Origin: Spirochaetota bacterium
GTDB taxonomy: Bacteria > Spirochaetota > UBA4802 > JAFGJZ01
Assembly: GCA_027858855.1 (NCBI GenBank)
Contig: JAQIBV010000050.1
Location: forward strand, 1 to 64,000
Length of the DNA: 64,000 nt
Direction of reading: 5' to 3'
Shown one piece after another: positions 17,867-27,244 of this stretch. A program made the translations under genes and the position numbers. Numbering within the stretch: the first letter of the stretch is position 1; each line of letters starts with the position of its first letter. Below the pieces are notes generated by a model that was given only the letters and a program-made list of their open reading frames with translations, was not told the origin of the DNA and searched no databases.

Positions 17867-18458
17867 TTTATAGGAACACCCTGCATACGCAGGATAAAAA
17901 CTCCTCTGTTAATAGTGTCGGTAATCCCGAAAAATGCATAAGTATTTTTTAATGAGACATAAGAAAAAGTGAGATTTTCAGGAGATCGAGGTTAAGACCA
18001 CAAGGCCTGAAATACACCTGAAGCTTGAAAGATTAATTGCAGAAGTAATCCATTGTCTACACCAGACCGTTTGCAAATCCCTAAACAATTGCACTGATAT
18101 CCAATTTTCAAAGAGCTTCTAATGAGACATAATACGGTATGGCGCTAAAGATTGCAAGAAGAAAACCGCTGTTTTTTTTACCGTTTCCGACATTATTTAT
18201 TCTATTAAACAAAATCCAGGAGTCATTATTTAAGGGAGGCAAAAAAAATGAGTTTATCCATAAGAAATTCCAGAATTTATTCCAACAAGTTACATTTACC
18301 AAATTTTGAAAATACAAACAACCGAGTAAATACAGTTCCTTTCAGCTAAAATGTTATCTATACAGACCGCTTTTGCCAACAGATAGTTTTTTTAATTTTT
18401 TTTTACACTTCTGCCATCAACTTACGTCTTCTTTAACAAGTTGTTACGGAGGTATTTA
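17867..18458. other. Divergent intergenic region between flgB and an orphan gene
   Basis: About 590 bp with no convincing gene. The 13-bp sequence TAATGAGACATAA occurs twice (about 17951 and 18120). A short CCTGCATACGCAGG-type palindrome lies near 17880-17893, just upstream of flgB. I could not find a convincing sigma-28 promoter. Confidence 0.45.
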
Positions 18459-18923
18459 ATGAGCAGAAATGATCCTATAATAAGAACTTCAGTCAGTGTT
18501 CAACTGAAGTGGAAACTTTTTCTGGAAGAATATGCAGAAAATCACTGCATATCTGTGTCTGAGTTAATCAACACTCTACTTGAAAAGCAACTGCTAAGAA
18601 TGAAGGAATATCCTGAAAGCAGTTACAGTGCTATGAAGTATCAGCCTCGTGGGCTGGGTTACAAACCGGTTCACCTTAATTTAAGGTTTGTTAAGTATAG
18701 CAGATTGAAGGATGTTATGTGTGTTTTTCGTTTTACTCTTTCCTATATTCTGTCCCTTGCAATGGAATCTTTTGACGAATTTATGGATTCTGACAAAAAT
18801 CTGGATTGTTATCCACATTTTTGTCATAGTACGATCATTACAGAGGTAGAAAACATCACGGTATTCGCTAATTACTGGGGAATACCCCCTGGAGAGCACA
18901 CAATAACAGTACCACCCGGTTAA
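18459..18923 (+). CDS. Orphan 154-residue protein, paralogue of 32229-32693
   Basis: A 154-residue protein that is about half identical by eye to the product at 32229-32693. The N-terminal 50 residues (IIRTSVSVQLKWKLFLEEYA, then SVSELINTLLEKQ) have the strand-helix-helix pattern of ribbon-helix-helix DNA-binding proteins. A conserved core YQPRGLGYKPVHLNLRF leads to a hydrophobic helix and a C-terminal motif NYWGIPPGEHTITVPPG. The core vaguely recalls leptospiral DUF1564 proteins. The ATG at 18459 has a strong GGAGG 6 nt upstream. No partner gene is adjacent. Possible role: transcriptional regulator; unproven. Confidence 0.6.
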   Translation: MSRNDPIIRTSVSVQLKWKLFLEEYAENHCISVSELINTLLEKQLLRMKEYPESSYSAMKYQPRGLGYKPVHLNLRFVKYSRLKDVMCVFRFTLSYILSLAMESFDEFMDSDKNLDCYPHFCHSTIITEVENITVFANYWGIPPGEHTITVPPG

Positions 18924-19018
18924 TAAAACCAATTCTAAAAAAAATTACATGATTATTCTATTCAATAATTGCCTAAATCACCACAGCTGTGCCTTGTCTG
19001 GTTTATAACATTTTATAA

Positions 19019-22000
19019 TCACTTATCAGAAATCTTCTGCGACCTATTTACATGGTGTTCAATTCTGTAAAAAATGAGATACAGTATCGGAACAAAAACA
19101 AGCGTGATAAGCGTACCGAATATCAGGCCCCAGGCCATTACAAGCATCATATCAGAAAGCATAGAATCATATCCCAAAATTCCATAAGCTGTCGGCATCA
19201 GCCCGACAACAGTAGTGACTGTAGTTAAAATAACTGCTCTAAGTCTTGTTTTAGCAATTGATGCCACCGAACGTATTGCCTCATTTATATCAGGGTGAGT
19301 TGTGTATTGATCTTCAAGTACAGAGATCATAACGATTGAATCATTAACAACAACCCCCATTAAGCCAAGACAACCAATAACCGAGAAGAAGCCATAAACA
19401 GACATTCCGTGCAGCTTCAAGGCAAAAATTATCCCAACTGCAGCAAAAGGAATTGTAATCATTATTAGAAACGGTTTAATCAGGGAATTAAAAAGAAGAG
19501 CAAGTATTATATAAATTAAAAATAGTACAGCAATAATAGCATAGAGAAACTCACTTGTCGATTCACGTGTATCCTTAACCTCTCCAGCATACACAAGCGA
19601 AGAAGTCGGGAATTGTGACAAAATATCCGGGAATACATTTTGTTCAAAATGAACTGCCGTTTCCACAGGAGTTAGTACCGATTCATCATTAATATCTGCA
19701 AAAACCTTCGTTGTTCTTACACTATCAACTCTATTAATAGAATTAGGAGTATTTCCCTTGAAGATATCAACCACATTTCCAAGAGGTATTGAATAATTAG
19801 AATTGTTCAATACCGGCAGACTCATCAGAGCGTCAACGTTTTTTCGGTCTTTATCTTCAACCGTTAACCGATACTGAACATCATCATTATCAACAGGTAC
19901 CTCGTATAGTATTGTACCATTAATAGCTGTCCGTAAAGCACTGACAATTCGGCTAATCGACACATTAAGCGAGCCGGCAATTGAACGCTTGGGTTTAAAG
20001 ACATACTCGGGATCCTGCAGCTGTTTTTCCTGATCAACATTAATATAGGCGGGATACTCTTTCATGCTGTTAAGTAGTACTTCAGTCAATTTTTTCCGGG
20101 TTTCGTCATTATTATCTTTAACCTGGATTTCAATGGCATTTCCACTTGTTGATCCAAATCGTCCTCGTGAAAACTCCAGTTTATCAAAATTTTTAAGAGC
20201 AGATATTTTCTGCTCGATCTCTTTCTGAATAACTGATGATTTTCTATCACGTTTCTCAAGCGGAACAAGTTCTATTACCAACGAAAACACATTTTCACGT
20301 GCAGCACTACTTCTGCGTGTTTGAGCAATTCTGGTTTCATAAGAGAGAACTTCTTTGCCCATGTACTCATTAATTATGGCCTCCACCTCTTCAGTTCGGC
20401 GTGCTGTCTCTCTTTTTAACGAACCGTAAGCTACTTCCCCCTCCATTCTTAATCGTGTACTCTCTTCCCTGGGGAACATTTCAAATTTCATTCCGGTATG
20501 AAAAACAAATCCGGCAAATCCCAAAAGAAGCAGAGCGACCAGGAAAACCACTTTACGATGATGGAGAAAAAACTCAAGTAAGCGCTGATACCCAATCTCA
20601 AGCTTCACAAACCACTTTTTTTCTGCGGAGCTTTTTTTATTATCGAAGAGTGAAGATGACATGTGAGCTGGTAAAATAAACACAGATTCAAAAAGCGAGG
20701 CGAAAAGCATTATGAAAATTACAGGAGGAATAAAGGCGTTTAACAGACCGAATCTGCCTCCAAAGAAAAAAAGTGGAACAAAGGCAATACATGTAGTTAC
20801 GATGCTAGCCACAATCGGTAAAAACACCTTACCTGTACCTTCAACAACTGCAAGCTTTCGTGCCATTCCCTTGGCCTCTAAGCGGTTAATATTTTCAGCA
20901 ACTACAATGGCATCATCAACGACCATTCCCAGTACAATAATTACCGCAGCAAGAGTAGTATTATTGATGGAATACCCCATCAAATTCATACCAATAAGGG
21001 TAAAGCAGAGCGAAAAAGGTAGACCAAACGCGACCCAGACTCCTGCTTTGGCATTTAAAAAAATGAACAATACTATTAGTATAAGACTAAACCCGAGTAT
21101 CCCGTTATTAGTAACCAGTGACAGCCTGTCTTTTACAGCGACAGATTCATCGTCCACTAGAACAACCTTAACTTCTGAACCGGCAAGAGAGTTTTTTTCA
21201 AATTCAAAAACTTTCTTCTTAATATCTTCAACTGCATCAATAATTCCGATTGAAGATGATTTTGTCACAGTCATGGTTATAGCTTCATAACCGTTTGTTT
21301 TGAAAATTGAATCAGCATCCTCAAATTCAGGAACAACTCTCGCAATATCCTTAAGATATACAGCATTTCCTTCAAAATTCATTCGTATTATCAGATTCTC
21401 AAGTTCTGGAACCGCTGTCAGTTCAGCATCAATTATTATTTTGTAATCTTTTTTATCAAGTTTACCGGATGAGCTTTTCTCTATTGTCATGGAGCGATCA
21501 GCTTTAACTGTTTCTTCAGCCTTTACGACTTCCTCGTCCCGGTCCCATTCCGCCTTCATGGTTCCAACAGGAGAACGCAAGCTTCCATTTTGAATTGCTG
21601 AAATAGCCTCAGAAATTGAGACCCCGTAAAGTCTTAGAGCATCCACATTAAGATAGATGTTAACTTGCGGATTAACATAATTCCTCCACCTTACTTCACT
21701 TACCGACGAAAGACTGAGGAGAATATTCTCAAGATTTTTGGCATATTTCTGAATTGTTTTTCGATCATCTTCAGAAAAAAGTCTTGCACCCTCTTTATAT
21801 ATAGAAAGATTAATTACAGAAAAACGACTTGTTTCGGGAACTCGTACTTCAGGATCGTCTTTTATATCATCCGGTAGATCAACTCGGTCTAGAGCGTCTT
21901 CAATATCCTGAACTATATCCACCATATCATCTTTAGAAGCTTTAATTGGAAGGTAAATTGCAAGAATGGAACTCCCTTGGGTAGTTGTACTATACAATTC

Positions 22001-22240
22001 CTCAATTCCGTTAATACTCCGGAGAGCCTTTTCGATAGGTACCGTCACATAACGATCCATGTCTTCCGGTGACGCACCGGGCCAGTTAACAATAACACGG
22101 GAAAACGGAAACGTTACATCCGGCATCTCTTCTTTTTTTGTATTGTTCCAAGATATAATTCCACTAACGATAATTGTTAAGGCGATTATATTAACCAGAA
22201 GATGTTTTCGGGAGAACCATTCGATTATATACTTAAACAT
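19019..22240 (-). CDS. RND-family efflux transporter, inner-membrane permease
   Basis: A 1073-residue, 12-transmembrane proton-driven exporter of the AcrB/MdtB class. TM1 begins at about residue 12, followed by a large periplasmic porter domain containing TVPIEKALRSINGIEELYST. TM4 carries the proton-relay aspartate pair (GMVVDDAIVVAENI). The second half repeats the fold and ends in VVNDSIVMISVLED and a final TM region. It is full length. No membrane-fusion protein or outer-membrane channel is adjacent, so it must borrow partners encoded elsewhere or act alone. The substrate is unknown. Confidence 0.92.
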   Translation of the reverse strand: MFKYIIEWFSRKHLLVNIIALTIIVSGIISWNNTKKEEMPDVTFPFSRVIVNWPGASPEDMDRYVTVPIEKALRSINGIEELYSTTTQGSSILAIYLPIKASKDDMVDIVQDIEDALDRVDLPDDIKDDPEVRVPETSRFSVINLSIYKEGARLFSEDDRKTIQKYAKNLENILLSLSSVSEVRWRNYVNPQVNIYLNVDALRLYGVSISEAISAIQNGSLRSPVGTMKAEWDRDEEVVKAEETVKADRSMTIEKSSSGKLDKKDYKIIIDAELTAVPELENLIIRMNFEGNAVYLKDIARVVPEFEDADSIFKTNGYEAITMTVTKSSSIGIIDAVEDIKKKVFEFEKNSLAGSEVKVVLVDDESVAVKDRLSLVTNNGILGFSLILIVLFIFLNAKAGVWVAFGLPFSLCFTLIGMNLMGYSINNTTLAAVIIVLGMVVDDAIVVAENINRLEAKGMARKLAVVEGTGKVFLPIVASIVTTCIAFVPLFFFGGRFGLLNAFIPPVIFIMLFASLFESVFILPAHMSSSLFDNKKSSAEKKWFVKLEIGYQRLLEFFLHHRKVVFLVALLLLGFAGFVFHTGMKFEMFPREESTRLRMEGEVAYGSLKRETARRTEEVEAIINEYMGKEVLSYETRIAQTRRSSAARENVFSLVIELVPLEKRDRKSSVIQKEIEQKISALKNFDKLEFSRGRFGSTSGNAIEIQVKDNNDETRKKLTEVLLNSMKEYPAYINVDQEKQLQDPEYVFKPKRSIAGSLNVSISRIVSALRTAINGTILYEVPVDNDDVQYRLTVEDKDRKNVDALMSLPVLNNSNYSIPLGNVVDIFKGNTPNSINRVDSVRTTKVFADINDESVLTPVETAVHFEQNVFPDILSQFPTSSLVYAGEVKDTRESTSEFLYAIIAVLFLIYIILALLFNSLIKPFLIMITIPFAAVGIIFALKLHGMSVYGFFSVIGCLGLMGVVVNDSIVMISVLEDQYTTHPDINEAIRSVASIAKTRLRAVILTTVTTVVGLMPTAYGILGYDSMLSDMMLVMAWGLIFGTLITLVFVPILYLIFYRIEHHVNRSQKISDK

Positions 22241-22398
22241 AATAACGCTCCGGTATGGGTATCATTCTTTGACCCCCGTATAGGAATTTCAGTTCCAATT
22301 TTAAAAAATTATTCAGAAAAATTATCAGGCTTAACTGTAATCATTAAGGATTTGTAAGCTGCCTGATTAAAACAAAGGGGATTAAAAATGATCATTAT

Positions 22399-22557
22399 TT
22401 AATTATCAGGTGATTCTTTAGAATCCTTTTCAGCTGGTTTCGAGGAAGTATAGCGCACCATCAACTGACCACAGCAGTGGGGAATCGGGTCATCTTTCTT
22501 TACATGTGACATTTTTTTACAACTTTCACATATATACATATAGATATTTTTTTCCAT
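22399..22557 (-). CDS. Desulforedoxin-like small iron/zinc-binding protein
   Basis: A 52-residue ORF beginning MEKNIYMYICESCKKMSHV and containing PHCCGQLMVRY. The four cysteines (10, 13, 28, 29) are spaced C-x2-C-x14-C-C, close to the C-x2-C-x15-C-C iron site of desulforedoxin and of the N-terminal domain of desulfoferrodoxin. The CCG-x-x-M ending of the motif also fits. The tail is acidic and polar. AAGGGGATCT precedes the ATG. It lies 55 bp after the CYTH gene on the same strand. Likely a small redox or metal-binding protein; a structural zinc ribbon is the alternative. Confidence 0.65.
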   Translation of the reverse strand: MEKNIYMYICESCKKMSHVKKDDPIPHCCGQLMVRYTSSKPAEKDSKESPDN

Positions 22558-22612
22558 AGATCCCCTTTTCCATCCACACTAATTGGAAAGAACCAGTTAA
22601 CAAGGTCAAGTT

Positions 22613-23131
22613 CTATTCATCATTCAGTATCAAACTCAGATAAGAGCGACGCTCAAAACGGCGCAATCCATAATGCTCGGCTGCTTCGAAGAGTCTCTGT
22701 TCACCCAAAGCAATGTCATTGCTGTTAATTTCAAATTCAACAAAGGTGCCTGCCCCTTCAACATTATCAAGACAGATATGCAGATCATCAATGGTGTACT
22801 CGCGACGTGTCTTCACGACCTCTCCACTCTCTACAAATCCGGTCATCTGAAGAATTGAACGAAATGTATCAAAATCCCCAACTATAGTCTCGTGTTCAAT
22901 GCGGGTCTTAGTCTGCTTGGAAACCTTCGGTCCCTTATATGTAACATAATGGATTCCGTTAACCGAGCGAATACGCAGAGCCTCATCACTATTTTTAAAA
23001 TCACGGGAGGGATGGTTAAAGTAGAGATCATGCTGATATAATTCTCCAACAAAATGAGCTTTCTCATCACGCAGCTGCTCCTCGACTAATGCAGAGTTAT
23101 TACAATATGACTTTATCTCTATCTCGTACAT
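22613..23131 (-). CDS. CYTH-domain protein (class IV adenylate cyclase-like)
   Basis: A 172-residue CYTH protein starting MYEIEIKSYC, which supplies the ExExK signature (E-I-E-I-K) that binds metal and triphosphate at the mouth of the tunnel fold. Further family positions are RIRSVNG, YVTYKGPK, TRIEHE and CLDNVEGAGTFVEFEI. Members hydrolyse inorganic triphosphate or thiamine triphosphate, or make cAMP; sequence alone does not decide. I use the ATG at 23131, which overlaps the upstream stop as TAATG, rather than a TTG at 23155. It is the tail of the shikimate operon. Confidence 0.85.
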   Translation of the reverse strand: MYEIEIKSYCNNSALVEEQLRDEKAHFVGELYQHDLYFNHPSRDFKNSDEALRIRSVNGIHYVTYKGPKVSKQTKTRIEHETIVGDFDTFRSILQMTGFVESGEVVKTRREYTIDDLHICLDNVEGAGTFVEFEINSNDIALGEQRLFEAAEHYGLRRFERRSYLSLILNDE

Positions 23132-23931
23132 TATAACCTCTTGTACTGTGGCCAAGTAAAATGGCGACCATCGTCCATTGTATCAATGGGTTTTCCATTA
23201 ACTGTAATAATGAGCGCCTTTATTTCCGGAAACTGCGTCAGTGTCATAAAGACCTGATTAACACGAGCCACACCGATATCCCCAAAAGAATTTTTCACAA
23301 ATTCTTTCGAAACATCTACAGTTGCAATACCGTTTTTTACTGAAACGGAACTAATACGCATTCCAGTAGAAAGACTTGATTCAAAACCCTTGCGGCCTTC
23401 TTCTTTTACAGGACCGTGCAACAGCATAGAAAGAGCGTCTTCGTAACGTGCTGCTTTACGCAACGGTCGTTTAACCGATCGATATGTGAGCGTCTCGGTG
23501 TTTTCATTAAAGTATAAAAGATAAATTTTCCCATGAAAGATCTCTGCGGACGCTTTAGTGTCAGTCTCATCGGTTGATTTTGTGTCTGTTTTAGGTTCAG
23601 TTTCAGAAGAAGCAACAGAGTCAGACAATTTATCTTCAGGCTTAACTTCAGGTACAACCGTTTGTACCGATGCCCTCTCTATTTTTCTTCCAGAGGGTTG
23701 TGACTTATGACGTAAAAGCTCGATTCCCATAAATATGACAACGGTCGAAAGGATCATAACCATCAGTATCAACACAACGTTACGTCTGTTAGCTGCCGGT
23801 ATTCCGGAACTGGACCTATTATCAGTCTTTGATACAGATCCGGTCTTACGTACCGATTTTTTTGCTGTCTTAGTCCTGACACTTTTCTTTGTGCTTTTTT
23901 TATTTACGGTTTTTCTTGGTTCTGAAGCCAC
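23131..23931 (-). CDS. GerMN-domain membrane-anchored protein
   Basis: About 266 residues if started at the GTG at 23931 (AGAGG 8 nt upstream). The open frame extends upstream into pheA but without a better start. The N-terminus is a Lys/Thr/Ser-rich cytoplasmic stretch, followed by one transmembrane helix (NVVLILMVMILSTVVIFMGI), an acidic Ser/Thr linker, and a C-terminal GerMN (sporulation/spore germination) domain from KIYLLYF to WPQYKRL. In non-sporulating bacteria such proteins are probably envelope-linked, with no known enzymatic role. Its stop overlaps the start of the CYTH gene. Confidence 0.75.
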   Translation of the reverse strand: MASEPRKTVNKKSTKKSVRTKTAKKSVRKTGSVSKTDNRSSSGIPAANRRNVVLILMVMILSTVVIFMGIELLRHKSQPSGRKIERASVQTVVPEVKPEDKLSDSVASSETEPKTDTKSTDETDTKASAEIFHGKIYLLYFNENTETLTYRSVKRPLRKAARYEDALSMLLHGPVKEEGRKGFESSLSTGMRISSVSVKNGIATVDVSKEFVKNSFGDIGVARVNQVFMTLTQFPEIKALIITVNGKPIDTMDDGRHFTWPQYKRL

Positions 23932-23953
23932 AATGTCTACCTCTATGCAATAA

Positions 23954-25006
23954 TCAGTCGTGAATTTCCTTATAGCAGCCCATAAAACGGAATTCACCTG
24001 TGATTTCACACATCTGATTCAGTACATTTTGCACCTTTGGATCATTTTTGTCACCCTCAAAATCAAGAAAGAAAACATATGTTCCCGGTTTATTGGGTAT
24101 TGACTCAATTCGTGTAAGATTAATACTCTCTTTAGCAAAGATCTCTAAAACATGAAACAGTGTACCGGCTTTGTGTGCAGTACTGAATAGAACCGAACAT
24201 TTTTCACCCTTCACCGAATTCTCTTCCTTGGAAATGATCAAAAAACGTGTTCGATTTGTATCAAGATCTTCGATATTTTCTTTAATAATCTCAAGGTTAT
24301 AAATATCTGCTGCCAACCGGCTTGCAATTACTGCCGACGCCTTAGGTTTTTCTTGCATCAGCATCTTGGCTGCGCCGGCCGTATTATAAAAAGATACTCC
24401 TTCAAGATTGTGACGTGAAAGAAAATTACGACATTGAGCCAGTGCCTGCTGATGAGAATAAACCAACCGAATATCCCTGTGGTCTGTTCCTGGAAGAGCC
24501 ATCAGACAGTGATGAATCTCAAGTTCTACCGCACCAACAACAAAAAGATTTGAATGAATCATTAGATCATTAGTCTGACTGACAACACCACCAAGCGTGT
24601 TTTCAATAGGTACAATTCCGTAATCATACAGACCGCTCTCTACACCACTAAAAACTTCAGAGAATGTAGCACAGGCCGTTGGAATAAGTTCTTTATTCCA
24701 TACTAACGAAGCTAGTTCCTGATAAGCACCCTGCTCTCCCTGAAAACCAATCAGTTTGTATTCCTGCTCTTGAAGACGCTTACTTTCACGTATAATGTCT
24801 TTATACAACTTCTTGCTGAATTCAGGATTGATAAGCACTCCTGAGTGCGCCTCCAGCCTTTCAAGTAATTCCTCTTCACGGCTACTATCTTCAATTGACG
24901 ACTTGAACTTCTTTGACATTACAGCCAGTTCCATTCGTTCATGCAAAAGCTTTAGTATTTGAGCATCTTTTAAATCAATTTTTTTTCTAATATCACTGAG
25001 AATCAT
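23954..25006 (-). CDS. pheA: Bifunctional chorismate mutase/prephenate dehydratase (P-protein)
   Basis: A 350-residue enzyme turning chorismate into prephenate and then phenylpyruvate. Residues 1-85 are an AroQ-type helical mutase (IRKKIDLKDAQILKLLHERM). Residues about 88-270 are the dehydratase with VPIENTLGGVVSQTNDLM and the catalytic TRFLIISKE motif. The last ~75 residues form an ACT domain with NLTRIESIPNKPGTYVFF, the phenylalanine-binding site in characterised enzymes, so feedback inhibition by Phe is expected. The ATG lies inside the 3' end of aroC (14-bp overlap). No tyrA is nearby. Confidence 0.95.
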   Translation of the reverse strand: MILSDIRKKIDLKDAQILKLLHERMELAVMSKKFKSSIEDSSREEELLERLEAHSGVLINPEFSKKLYKDIIRESKRLQEQEYKLIGFQGEQGAYQELASLVWNKELIPTACATFSEVFSGVESGLYDYGIVPIENTLGGVVSQTNDLMIHSNLFVVGAVELEIHHCLMALPGTDHRDIRLVYSHQQALAQCRNFLSRHNLEGVSFYNTAGAAKMLMQEKPKASAVIASRLAADIYNLEIIKENIEDLDTNRTRFLIISKEENSVKGEKCSVLFSTAHKAGTLFHVLEIFAKESINLTRIESIPNKPGTYVFFLDFEGDKNDPKVQNVLNQMCEITGEFRFMGCYKEIHD

Positions 25007-26000
25007 TATGTTTCCCCCGGTAATTATATATAGTATTGTACAATAACAGATCAGCAGTTACAATAGCGGCGCAAGCCTCAACAATTGCAGGAGTCCGCAG
25101 AGTTAAACATGCATCATGCCTACCTTCAATAACCAGATTATCTCTGGTCTTTTTATTAAAACTGTAGGTGTTCTGAGGTCGAGAAATACTGGGTGTTGGC
25201 TTAAAAGTCACACGAAAATCTATTATATTACCACTGGTTATACCGCCCAACGTTCCACCACTGTTGTTAGTCTCGGTTTTACCATCGGCAGATATAAAAC
25301 AATCATTGTGCTCACTTCCTCGCATTTGTGATGCTTTTACTCCACTGCCTATTTCAAAGGCTTTAACCGCAGGCAAAGAAAAAATGATACCTGCGAGCTG
25401 AGCCTCAAATTTTTTAAAGAAAGGCTCTCCGAGTCCGGCTGGAACATTTTTTCCAATGCATGAAACAAGACCGCCGACCGAGTCATGATCTGCCAAAACA
25501 TTATCTAACTCTTCTTCGATATTTTCATTACCGCCAATATGCACAATATTAGCAGTATAAACAGCAGGCAGACAAATTTTTTTCGCAATTACTCCGGCCG
25601 CAACCAGCGCCACAGTAAGACGCGCCGAGAACATTCCACCACCACGGATATCGTTAAAACCGTTATATTTCAAATCTGCAGTAAAATCGGAGTGTCCAGG
25701 GCGTGGCATATCCCGAAACATCGAATAGTCTTTGGATCTCGTATTCTCATTATTAAAAATAACGGTTACCGGAGCACCTGTTGTCACACCGTCACAGACT
25801 CCCGAAAGTATAATGGGAATGTCCGATTCAATACGCGGAGTTGTCCCTTTTCTGCCACTTTTACGACGATTAATATCTTTTTCAAAATCTTCTTCTTGTA
25901 ATGAGATTCCCGGAGGCACATTGTCGCAGGTAACACCCACAGACGACCCATGTGACTCTCCGAACAGAGATACCCTAAAAATTGATCCAAAACTATTCAT
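24993..26000 (-). CDS. aroC: Chorismate synthase
   Basis: A 335-residue FMN-dependent lyase converting EPSP to chorismate, the last step of the common aromatic pathway. Signature regions are GESHGSSVGV at the start, RPGHSDF near residue 95, RGGGMFSAR near 115, and GGTLGGITSG near 240. Its ATG overlaps the aroA stop as ATGA, and its 3' end overlaps pheA, both signs of tight translational coupling. Confidence 0.96.
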   Translation of the reverse strand: MNSFGSIFRVSLFGESHGSSVGVTCDNVPPGISLQEEDFEKDINRRKSGRKGTTPRIESDIPIILSGVCDGVTTGAPVTVIFNNENTRSKDYSMFRDMPRPGHSDFTADLKYNGFNDIRGGGMFSARLTVALVAAGVIAKKICLPAVYTANIVHIGGNENIEEELDNVLADHDSVGGLVSCIGKNVPAGLGEPFFKKFEAQLAGIIFSLPAVKAFEIGSGVKASQMRGSEHNDCFISADGKTETNNSGGTLGGITSGNIIDFRVTFKPTPSISRPQNTYSFNKKTRDNLVIEGRHDACLTLRTPAIVEACAAIVTADLLLYNTIYNYRGKHNDSQ

Positions 26001-27244
26001 TGCACCTCCACTCCAAGATTATGTAAATCTTCAAAAAATCCAGGATAGCTTTTATCAACAACCTGTGCCTCTTCAATGGTAACTCCAATTTCAGAGACCA
26101 AACCCGCAACAGCAAGAGCCATTGCAATACGATGATCGTTACATGAGTGGGCAACTCCTCCCCTAACCTTGCCACCAGTAATAACAAGATCATTGCCCTC
26201 CTTGCGAACTGGAACTCCAATTTTCACAAACTCTTCTACAAGCACATCTCCACGATTACTCTCCTTGTATGCAAGACGATGTACACCGCTTATGCGGGAT
26301 TCACCAGGACAGGCAGAGGCAAGAGCAACGAGCGGGGGGAAAAGGTCAGGACATTCAGTAGCATCACATGTGAAAGGTTTAAGAATTGAATGATCAATGG
26401 TAACGGAATTATCATGCTGCTTAATATCGACTCCACATGAACGCACTATATCAATAATTGCCATGTCCCCCTGAGATGAACTACTACTCAAATTTTTAAT
26501 TTCAGCAGTACCTGCAAGTGCTGCCGCAACAATTAAAAATGCCGCACCACTCCAATCTCCCTCAACGTAGTAATTTGAAAGATTAGACTGTGCACCTCCA
26601 GCTATATAAAAAGAGTGGTAGTCCCTATTTTCCACTTGAATACCAAAGTCTTGAAGTATTGCAATTGTCATATCAATGTAAGGGCGACTTGTCAGGTTTG
26701 AAACAATCAATTCGGATGGTTCTGTACAATGTGCAAGAGCTATAAGAAGACCGGTTAGAAGCTGGGATGACACACTACCATCAATGTTCAGTTGACCACC
26801 CTGTGCAGGGCCAGTTATACGCATTGGCAAAAATCCATTTTCAGTAGTGCACTGAACGCCAATTTGGCTTAGAGCCTCTTCAATCATATTTATAGGTCGC
26901 TTAAGCAATGACCCGCTACCGGTAAAGACAAACGAATAGTCATAAAGAGCCGCAATTGGAGCAAACATTCGCACAGTCAAACCAGCCTCGCCACAATCTA
27001 TTGTATCTCCCGGTGGATTCGATCGAGGATTTACTATAAGTGAGGATCCGATAATTTCAATATCGGAACCGAGCACCCCTGCAGCACGAATTGACGCGAA
27101 GAGATCTGCACAACCGGTAATACCGTCGATACGGCACTTTCCATGCCCCAAGGAGGCAATTGCAACTGCACGTTGCATCATGCTTTTTGATGATGGTGCT
27201 GTAACCGTACCTTCAACTGTTGATCTGGTCACAAATCTCTTCAT
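25997..27244 (-). CDS. aroA: 3-phosphoshikimate 1-carboxyvinyltransferase (EPSP synthase)
   Basis: A 415-residue EPSP synthase joining PEP to shikimate-3-phosphate. I start it at MKRFVTRS (27244), which has GGAGG upstream; the longer frame begins inside aroE-aroK. The N-terminal loop is APSSKSMMQRA. The PEP-loop region reads CGEAGLTVRMF where the classical enzyme has GNAGTAMRPL, so it belongs to a divergent branch. Later motifs YVEGDWSGAAFL and CNDHRIAMALA are present; the latter carries the conserved R and H. It overlaps aroE-aroK by 32 bp and aroC by 4 bp. Confidence 0.93.
   Translation of the reverse strand: MKRFVTRSTVEGTVTAPSSKSMMQRAVAIASLGHGKCRIDGITGCADLFASIRAAGVLGSDIEIIGSSLIVNPRSNPPGDTIDCGEAGLTVRMFAPIAALYDYSFVFTGSGSLLKRPINMIEEALSQIGVQCTTENGFLPMRITGPAQGGQLNIDGSVSSQLLTGLLIALAHCTEPSELIVSNLTSRPYIDMTIAILQDFGIQVENRDYHSFYIAGGAQSNLSNYYVEGDWSGAAFLIVAAALAGTAEIKNLSSSSSQGDMAIIDIVRSCGVDIKQHDNSVTIDHSILKPFTCDATECPDLFPPLVALASACPGESRISGVHRLAYKESNRGDVLVEEFVKIGVPVRKEGNDLVITGGKVRGGVAHSCNDHRIAMALAVAGLVSEIGVTIEEAQVVDKSYPGFFEDLHNLGVEVQ

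Noticed and set aside
18108-18317. 69-codon minus-strand ORF between flgB and the orphan gene
   Set aside because: It has a TTG start without a ribosome-binding site and amino-acid composition typical of a random A/T-rich frame.
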